Source: Nemertoderma westbladi (taxonomy: Eukaryota > Xenacoelomorpha > Nemertodermatida > Nemertodermatidae). From it: 64,000 bases of DNA. Made by a program: the position numbers and the translations under genes. Where the stretch lies: contig JAUCBJ010002227.1 of assembly GCA_032718475.1 (NCBI GenBank), positions 1 through 64,000 of the forward strand. Reading direction: 5' to 3'. Shown here in pieces: positions 56,509 to 64,000 of this stretch; within the stretch, counting starts at the first letter, position 1; each line of letters begins with the position of its first letter. Below the pieces are notes generated by a model. It had not been told where the DNA came from, did no database searches, and worked only from the letters and a program-made list of their open reading frames with translations.

Positions 56509-57516
56509 TAAAGATTTTTTTGTTGGTTACTAATTAATTTTGTGTTTATCCGTTCGTATATTTTGCTGAAAAGTGGTAGTACAGAAATGGAAAAGGTTCT
56601 TTTAACAGTGGGGTGGAATAGTTGCGAATGGAACACGGTTACTGTCAGGGGATCTAGGTTGATGACTTGTGTTGAACCATAGCTTTTACAAGGCGAATTG
56701 GTTCTAATAGTAATTAAATATTGGGGGAAAACTGGGAACCAATCTTTATTGGTTTTTTTTTATACCTGAAGTACCATCAGTTGCTTTATGTAATTTAATC
56801 ACATGTCATCTGAACTTAATTTTAAGTTCAAGCTTGTAATTCTGGGTGGTACCCCCGCTGCGGCACCCCCCAGAGACAGGCAGAATATAATCACGAATTA
56901 GACAAAATGAGGAAGTTGTTTTTAGTCATACGTACTTTCACACTAACAAGTTGAAGCAAAAATATCATTTTTGAAAAAAAATTTCACCCCCTAGCGGCGA
57001 CCACTGGAACTTTCATGTTTTTTTGAAAATACGTATTTCCTTGGCATCGACTTAAAATTGTTCGAAACCAACATATTCGGATTCAGCGCATCAAATTACA
57101 TAAAAGTTATGCTTTTTAAGTACAAAAGATAGTGTTTTAAAATTTTATTCAACTTTTAGAAAATTTTGATGTCAATGACCTCAAACGAGGTAATTTTTCA
57201 AAAATATGGTGAAAATAAACGGTGAATGGATATTTCGATTTACTCAAAAACATAACTTTGGTGGGTAATACGGAAGTCATCAAAATGAGACCGAAATTGG
57301 GGCGTTTGATGAAAAATTTACTAAGCAGATACATTTATCATGTGAAAATTTAGTATATCATGGAAAAAAATACAAGATATTTCAATATTTCAAAAATTAT
57401 AAACACTCTGAATACTATTAAAATATTTTTCTTACTAATTCTGAGGCGCTGAATCGAAAGGAACTGGTTTTATGAGACGAAAGCGACGTTGAGGACCCCT
57501 AAAAGCTAGAAAGATG
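56509..57516. other. AT-rich stretch, no gene
   Basis: No gene is supported. CCCCTAGCGGCGACC at 56990 is similar to the CCCTCTAGCGGCAGAC words at 62300 and 62615. Confidence 0.3.
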
Positions 57517-57800
57517 GCTGTCGGTTATTGGCTGTTGGTTGTCTACTGTCGGTTGTCTGCTGTCAGTTGAACCCTGTCGGTTGTATTCTGTCGGCTGTCG
57601 GTTGAACCCTATTGGTTCTCGACTGTCGGTTGAACACTGTCGGATTTCTGCTGTCTGCTGTCAGTTGAACCCTGTCGGTTTTATTCTGTCGGCTGTTGGT
57701 TGAACCCTATTGGTTATCGACTGTCGGTTGAACACTGTCGGATTTCTGCTGTCAGCTGTCAGTTGAACCCTTGTCTGCTGTCGGTTGTCGGCTGTCTCAA
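57517..57800. repeat. CTGTCGGTTG-based minisatellite
   Basis: The decamer CTGTCGGTTG and variants recur about 15 times. A higher-order unit of about 105 bp (CTGTCAGTTGAACCC...ACACTGTCGGATTTCTGCTGTC) is present twice, around 57560-57660 and 57660-57770. No gene is present. Confidence 0.85.
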
Positions 57801-58399
57801 ATTTGTATCTCAATTTAGTTGAAAAAATGTAAACCTCGAGTCGTTATATCAGCTGTAACTCGAAAACGAAACAAGATACAGCCAATCCAATTTCGGATTT
57901 GGAACCGCCATAAAATTCTGGACAATTCTACATACACCATAATATTTATTTTCGTTTTTCCTTCGATCTGGTAGGTACCCCAGCCTTAAACGAATCTTTG
58001 CAGGAAATTTTTTGCAGCATATTACTGTGCTTACTTTAATTAACCTTAATTGCAACCTCTCTTAATTTAATGCTCTTCATTCATCATACAATACGTCAGG
58101 GTGCGAGCATTTCATAAACAGTTGTCTACATTATCAGAAAGATCCCCTACAGCTTATTTTAAACGATATATAAGATACATCCTTGATCCCTGTAAGCTAA
58201 TTCTTTCCAGATTATTATCTGATTTTCTTCAATGCCTTGTGGCACAACATTAATTTATTATGTTTAATAGTGGAAGCTGATTAGTGTTGGGTGGCTCCGT
58301 AGAGCTAAGTAGACTGATAGAAGCTGATAAATATAACTAAAACCTTTCTTTGTAATATACCTTTCTCATAAGTAATAAATACCAAATACAGCAGTACAT

Positions 58400-58565
58400 T
58401 ATCTTCTAACATTCAACATGATATAATATAAAAGGACCCAACCAAAGTACGTTGTAAAATACTAAATCTGTCCAATCTCATAATCCGTTCCCACAGACTT
58501 TCATTCCCGTCATCCCGGGGGGGGGGGGGGGGGGGGGGTTCTCTTTTATCCCTTACAACCTCCCC
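58400..58565 (-). repeat. gypsy-associated LTR-like repeat, copy 1
   Basis: Shares ATGATATAATATAAAAGG, CCAACCAAAGTACGTTGTAA, CATAATCCGTTCCC, the poly-G tract (22 G, 58517-58538) and CTCTTTTATCCCTTAC with 63061-63205, and in part with 61620-61690. It lies just beyond the 3' end of the Ty3/gypsy coding remnant (minus orientation), as a 3' LTR would. Confidence 0.6.
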
Positions 58566-58859
58566 CGACTTTAAGTCGATATCCTGGCCTCAGGGTATCA
58601 GTCTAAAAAAAAAATTCACTTCGAAAGACGAAAAAAAAATACTAAAAAAATAAATTATATACTACAATATATACGATACAACTATTATATACCGATACCG
58701 AAATGTAATGTTTTATCAATCAACCGAAATGAAAATAGTGTTCAACCGGATTAGACCGGATTCAAAATAGACCGGATTCCTGTAATATTAGATGTACACT
58801 GTGCCGGGTAGAAATTTTGGAAAAAAACATTACGGTTGATTTAGCATATCTGTATGAAT

Positions 58860-59835
58860 AATTAAATATTATGTTGAAAAAAATAAATAAATAGTATATA
58901 TATATATATAAATAGTATATAAACATGTAAATATGTAAACATATAAATAGTAACAAACATGTTTGACATTTGGATAAATGTTATTTAAATGAAAGTTAAC
59001 TAAAGCTGATAGTTCTGGGTCGACTGATTGGAGTTCTTTGAGGGTATCCGTTTCTTCTCTTAGTTTTGAAAATTCATCCTTGTCAATTGATGATTCCACA
59101 ATTCCACAAGAACCACTTTCTTCTGGGCTCTTCTGTGGCATACGAGACAAGGTATCCCGCATTAATGTTTGCTTTACTGGAACGATGTATTATGTTTTCT
59201 GGAAGTACATTACATATTCACTAATGAGGAAGACCCATCGTGCTTGTGGGCCCTTTAAATCTGTCCGACCCCAAATAAATCCACAAATTGAGCTATGGTC
59301 TGTGAAGACCCGCGTTGTTGCCAAACGACCATACAAGTAATGGTGGAAATGTTGGCAAGCCCAGTTTAGAGCCCACAACTCCAACATCATAGTGCATCAT
59401 ACTGCTGTTGATCATTGTTTATATGTTTTGATGCATAAGCAATGGGGTGTAATTTGTTGTCAATGTTGCTTATCTGTGAAAGTATGGCGCCAAAACCACT
59501 GCCACTTGCATCAGTTTCAAGTATAAATTCTTTGTTGAAGTCCGGGTATTGTAAAACCGGTGTAGTGATAAGTCGATTCTTTAGTTCCCAAAATCCTAAC
59601 CGTGTTTCATTTGTCCAAACAAAAGGCGTATTTTTTTCAGAGTAAATTATATAAAGGTTTTGCGATTTTTCCATAACCTTCAACAAAACGCCGGTAATAA
59701 TTCGTTAATCCAAAAAACATTCGCACTTCTTTTATATTTCGAGGTTCAGGGTAATTTAGAACTTTTTCGATATTTGCTGGATCAGGGCTAATCCCATTTC
59801 GTGAAATAACATGTCCCAGATATTTTGTTTGTTAA
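58860..59835 (-). pseudogene. Ty3/gypsy reverse transcriptase C-terminus and RNase H
   Basis: Reads leftward from 59835: KYLGHVISRNGISPDPANIE, EVRMFFGLTNYYRRFVEGYG (RT thumb). Then FVWTNETRLGFWELKNRLI and FILETDASGSGFGAILSQ (RNase H TDAS), ELWALNWACQHFHHYLYG, VFTDHSSICGFIWG and RDTLSRMPQKS. The motif order is typical of the Ty3/gypsy pol. The catalytic RT core, protease and integrase are missing. Stops lie at 59387 and 59190. Confidence 0.88.
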
Positions 59836-59847
59836 TGTATGTGTAAT

Positions 59848-59905
59848 TAATGTTTGCTTTACCGGAACGATGTATTATGCTTTGTGGAAGTACATATTCA
59901 CTACA
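59848..59905 (-). repeat. duplicate of an RNase H segment next to the satellite
   Basis: Nearly the same 55 bases occur at 59161-59215, inside the RNase H coding region. Here the segment is joined to the RT thumb on one side and to the 9-bp satellite on the other. This marks a rearrangement junction. Confidence 0.8.
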
Positions 59906-60906
59906 ATACATACAATACATACATATTATACATACAATACATACAATACATACAATACATACAATACATACAATACATACAATACATACAATACATACAA
60001 TACATACAATACATACAATACATACAATACATACAATACATACAATACATACAATACATACAATACATACAATACATACAATACATACAATACATACAAT
60101 ACATACAATACATACAATACATACAATACATACAATACATACAATACATACAATACATACAATACATACAATACATACAATACATACAATACATACAATA
60201 CATACAATACATACAATACATACAATACATACAATACATACAATACATACAATACATACAATACATACAATACATACAATACATACAATACATACAATAC
60301 ATACAATACATACAATACATACAATACATACAATACATACAATACATACAATACATACAATACATACAATACATACAATACATACAATACATACAATACA
60401 TACAATACATACAATACATACAATACATACAATACATACAATACATACAATACATACAATACATACAATACATACAATACATACAATACATACAATACAT
60501 ACAATACATACAATACATACAATACATACAATACATACAATACATACAATACATACAATACATACAATACATACAATACATACAATACATACAATACATA
60601 CAATACATACAATACATACAATACATACAATACATACAATACATACAATACATACAATACATACAATACATACAATACATACAATACATACAATACATAC
60701 AATACATACAATACATACAATACATACAATACATACAATACATACAATACATACAATACATACAATACATACAATACATACAATACATACAATACATACA
60801 ATACATACAATACATACAATACATACAATACATACAATACATACAATACATACAATACATACAATACATACAATACATACAATACATAAAATACATACAA
60901 TACATA
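59906..60906. repeat. 9-bp satellite (ACATACAAT)n, about 111 units
   Basis: About 1.0 kb of ACATACAAT repeated with essentially no changes except near the ends (CATATTATA at 59930, ATAAAATAC at 60888). Because the period is a multiple of three and the unit has no stop, several frames stay open on both strands. These are not genes. It sits between the gag and pol remnants of the gypsy element. Confidence 0.98.
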
Positions 60907-60924
60907 TTCATGTATAGAATTCAT

Positions 60925-61338
60925 TCTCATTTTTATTATCACTTCGAAATCGTTTTCTAAGGGCTTCAGTGTTTATATTATATCTCTTCCTAATTACAGC
61001 TTTTACTTTATCATAATCTGAAGCATCCTTGTTTGACAATGACGTGAATGCCGCCAATGCTTTGCCCGTTAGTTTTCCACCTAAATGTGTGGACCAGATC
61101 CGTCTGTCCCATTTGTGTAATACTGCAGTTGTTCAATATCATCGTTATAGTTAAGTGTTCTGAGCATTGCTTTTGGCAATTTTGGCACTTCACTTCCTAA
61201 AGCTGCAGAGATCTCTCTTAGTCTATCAAACGTAAAACCATTAAGTATGTATTCCAAATTATATGTACATGTAGGGTTTGTGGGCGCCCTATAATATGGT
61301 GTACCCATATCGGTATCATCAGTGCTGGACTCCGCCAT
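60925..61338 (-). pseudogene. Ty3/gypsy gag fragment
   Basis: Starts at the ATG at 61338 (MAESSTDDTDMG) and reads 85 codons. A shifted frame then gives LGGKLTGKALAAFTSLSNKD, DYDKVKAVIRKRYNINTEA and LRKRF. This is the core gag pattern of gypsy-type and related retroelements (G-x-A-L...L-x-x-x-Y..V...I-x-x-R-Y). It ends near 60930, where the satellite flank begins. Confidence 0.75.
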
Positions 61339-61619
61339 CTTTGGTCGGTGGTATGGTAGGTCCAGTTCTACGCTTATTTAATGTAGTGTAGGTTGACGGA
61401 CAAGCGAAGCACCGGAGGTCAGTTAGGCACAATGCCCAAATCGGGCAACTGGCAGCCTATGTTCAGGTAGGCCGAAGCCTATTGAATGGGTAAAAAAAAC
61501 TTTAACCACTGTAACCAATGGGGTAAAAAAAAAACTTTTCCGAATTACGATCTCGGTGGGAAGTTGTTGGACGTAGAACGTAGACTGAATGAAGCTAATA
61601 TATATAACTAAAACCTATC
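61339..61619. other. probable 5' leader of the gypsy remnant
   Basis: Non-coding, directly upstream of the gag ATG in minus orientation. It would hold the primer-binding site, which I could not identify with confidence. Confidence 0.35.
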
Positions 61620-61740
61620 TTCTAACATTCAACATGATATAATATAAAAGGCCCCAACCAAAGTACGTTGTAAAATACTAAATCTATAAACAATACATAC
61701 AATACATAAAATACATACAATACATAACACGAAGTGGGGC
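61620..61740 (-). repeat. gypsy-associated LTR-like repeat, copy 2 (partial)
   Basis: Matches 58405-58475 (CTTCTAACATTCAACATG to ACTAAATCT). It then breaks into a short stretch of the same 9-bp satellite seen at 59906-60906 (61686-61727). Confidence 0.65.
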
Positions 61741-62046
61741 CTTCGCGCAGCACGTGACTTAAATTTAATTTAAGTACTAATTCGAAAGTATTACTGTATT
61801 AGCAAATTTTAAGCAGATTTCGCCTAATCACTTTTTACCTCTTTCATTTCTATTCAGACATTTCTGACTCTAGCGGTATAGTGAGAACTGAAGATGGATT
61901 AGGGTCTCCAGCCCCACAAAGACACAGCCTATGGATGAATAGTACATACGTACATCGGCCAAGTTTCATCTTGAATAACGGATAACGAAATGAGAGACGG
62001 ATCTCACTTTCAGAAATTTCGTCGTATAGCGGCAGACCGATTAAAT

Positions 62047-62071
62047 CCCCCCCCCCCCCCCCCCCCCCCCC
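62047..62071. repeat. poly-C tract (25 C)
   Basis: Uninterrupted C run, the longest homopolymer in the window, followed by ACAAAGACGCAGC. Confidence 0.95.
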
Positions 62072-62213
62072 ACAAAGACGCAGCATGTGGTCCAGAATAT
62101 ATGGCAAGATTCAGCTTAAACTGATTAAAATCAATGAGACGGGAGAATCTATTCACTTTCAGGCATAAAGTAGTCCTATAGCGGGTGACTGTTGAACTGA
62201 TTTTCAACAAAAC

Positions 62214-62910
62214 AAATTTTCAACTTGGCAGCTTTAAATTCGACAAAGTTATAAGCATGTCAATATCATAACGACGACAACGATTTCACTTCCAGACATT
62301 TGGCCCTCTAGCGGCAGACTGGAGAACTGCAGATGGATTCGCCTCCTTTGAAAGTCACAGCTAATGGTCTAATACATATCTGCCAAGTTTCAGCTTAAAC
62401 GGATTAAAAGCAAAGAAATGGGAGGGCATTTAATGTTTAGACATGTGGCCCTCTAGCGGGAGACCATTGCACTGATGGTGTCTGAAAGTCTCTCAAAAAT
62501 CTCAACTTTAGCTCATATTGATACCTAGAAATTTTCAACTTGGCAGCTTTAAATCCGACAAAGTTATTAGCATGTCAAAATCGTAACGACGACAACGATT
62601 TCACTTTCAGACCTTTGGCCCTCTAGCGGCAGACTGGAGAACTGCAGATGGATTCGCCTCCTTTGAAAGTCACAGCTAATGGTCTAATACATATCTGCCA
62701 AGTTTCAGCTTAAACGGATTAAAAGCAAAGAAATGGGAGGGCATTTAATGTTTAGACATGTGGCCCTCTAGCGGGAGACCATTGCACTGATGGTGTCTGA
62801 AAGTCTCTCAAAAATCTCAACTTTTGCTCATATTGATACCTACAAATTTTCAACTTGGCAGCTTTAAATCCGACAAAGTTATTAGCATGTCAAAATCGTA
62901 ACGACGACGA
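62214..62910. repeat. 316-bp tandem repeat, just over two copies
   Basis: The block starting AAATTTTCAACTTGGCAGCT recurs at 62214, 62530 and 62846. Each full unit holds CCCTCTAGCGGCAGACTGGA and CCCTCTAGCGGGAGACCATT. The last two units are nearly identical, while the first is more diverged. Confidence 0.92.
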
Positions 62911-62919
62911 CGACAACGA

Positions 62920-62952
<33 letters not shown>

Positions 62953-62965
62953 CGACGACGACAAC
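62899..62965. repeat. (ACG)n/(GAC)n microsatellite
   Basis: An expanded trinucleotide run of ACGACGACG with AAC and ATG interruptions. It grew from the ACGACGACAACG word present once in each 316-bp unit. Confidence 0.92.
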
Positions 62966-63060
62966 TATTTGCATAAATTGACCCACCCCCTAACAGTGTC
63001 AATTCGCTAAGGCTCCGCCAACTTCGTGGCTCGCCCCACATAACATACATAACATGACAG

Positions 63061-63205
63061 CATGATATAATATAAAAGGCCCCAACCAAAGTACGTTGTA
63101 AAATACTAAATCTGTCCTATCTCATAATCCGTTCCCGCCACATACAGACTTTCATTCCCGTCATCCGGGGGGGGGGGGGAGGGTCTCTTTTATCCCTTAC
63201 ATTAG
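63061..63205 (-). repeat. gypsy-associated LTR-like repeat, copy 3
   Basis: Near copy of 58425-58565, including CCGTTCCC, ACAGACTTTCATTCCCGTCA, a G13 tract (63167-63179) and TCTCTTTTATCCCTTACA. Confidence 0.75.
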
Positions 63206-64000
63206 TCATTATGTACTAACGAACAAAGACAACATGAAGACAGGCACAAATAAACTAGATTTCTGTACGAAAGGCAAACAAGAATGAAGATCGATGACTA
63301 TTATTAGGATAATGATATATAATTATAATGATAAGGATTTGATATATAGAATAACTAAATGATAACAATAACTAGCTGAATATAGAAAACAAATGAAATT
63401 GGTAATTACATTGTAGTTATAGTAGTGCCCCTTAATAAAGTTTTTAATTTGTACTTAAATTGTAATAATTAATTTGACTGTCGCACTGCAAGAGGTAGAT
63501 AGTTTCAAATTACTGGTGCTAGAGAGTAAATAGATTGAGTTCGAATTTTTAACCTATTCTGTAGATGCAAAGCGTTTTGAGATTGGGAAGATCTGTTCCT
63601 CGAGTGTTGTGTACATTAGAAATGGGTGTTAATAGGTCTGGCAATATCCCATGGGGGGTGAGGTTATAGTATGGATAGATTTAAAGGAGAGGACAGCTTG
63701 TTGAGTAAAAATGTGATGAATAATTAGGATCGCGATATTGAATTATTGAAATAATTTTATGTTTGATCTGGTGTAACTGGGTACTAGCTGTTCAGTATTG
63801 TCTGTTATCGAGTATTGCTTACTTATTGCACTGTAGTCCATCATTACTAATTTCTACCGTACAGTGTACGTGTACCTAAAATCAAACAATAATTTCAATA
63901 ATGTTTAAACTATTGTTACAATTTCTAGGTAAGGTATTAAAAATATACACTTAATATAATATTTATTAATATACGTTTCAATAATAATCGTACTATACCT
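63206..64000. other. unassigned stretch at the window end
   Basis: AT-rich. No gene or named element is recognised. Confidence 0.3.

Noticed and set aside
59825-60960. Very long open frames in several phases on both strands (NTY, IHT, IQY, MYC and VLY repeats)
   Set aside because: They are produced by the 9-bp satellite, whose unit has no stop and keeps phase. There is no gene.

Overview
The window is AT-rich animal (metazoan) DNA. It has spliced exons with GT-AG borders, many families of eukaryotic transposable elements, micro- and minisatellites, and no operon-like gene packing. The mix of RTE-like LINEs, Penelope-like, P, pogo, BEL/Pao and Ty3/gypsy elements with many G/C homopolymer runs suggests an invertebrate, perhaps marine. 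The species cannot be fixed from this sequence alone.

Host gene. I assembled one host gene by eye from seven exons on the minus strand: 46603-46503, 12799-12729, 11689-11436, 10269-10187, 8736-8596, 5231-5017 and 3858 to about 3658. Splice sites and codon phases agree at every junction. The product is a Cys-loop ligand-gated ion channel of the anion-selective (GABA-A/glycine receptor-like) class. It has the C-x13-C loop, a Pro-Ala-Arg filter before M2, and M1-M3. The signal-peptide exon and the M4 exon were not found. The intron between the first two exons seen is about 33.7 kb and is filled with mobile DNA.

Mobile DNA, left to right: pogo-like transposase pseudogene (1-822, minus); foldback element (6690-7443); LINE and Penelope reverse transcriptase scraps in receptor introns (8840-12584); P-element-like THAP transposase pseudogene (14491-16993, minus); Penelope-like endonuclease fragment between perfect 96-bp inverted repeats, with a 103-bp minisatellite (17386-18804); LINE copies at 20016-22156 and 26356-26800; a second LINE type (23240-23960); a 1-kb foldback element with TA flanks (24348-25353); a GC-rich TIR element (27119-27431); a tRNA-headed SINE with a hammerhead-like core (27800-27935); a G-tract element between TTAA sites (30215-30841); a BEL/Pao remnant with gag and protease parts but no reverse transcriptase or integrase, ending in a hairpin, polypurine tract and one LTR (33030-39625); and a 29/40-bp minisatellite (40286-40848). 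Upstream of receptor exon 46503-46603 lie two long LINE copies with clear target-site duplications (47493-50441; 52144-55230), a LINE remnant (56109-56508), and a broken Ty3/gypsy element (58860-61338) whose middle is replaced by about 1 kb of a near-perfect 9-bp satellite.

The most unusual observations are: hammerhead-ribozyme-like cores in three unrelated places; a tandem triplication of a receptor splice donor in which the extra donors would add an immediate stop; an in-frame TGA exactly at a zinc-binding Cys of the THAP finger; clustered short palindromic motif arrays (13281-13487; 32130-32510); and the 9-bp satellite inside a gypsy element.
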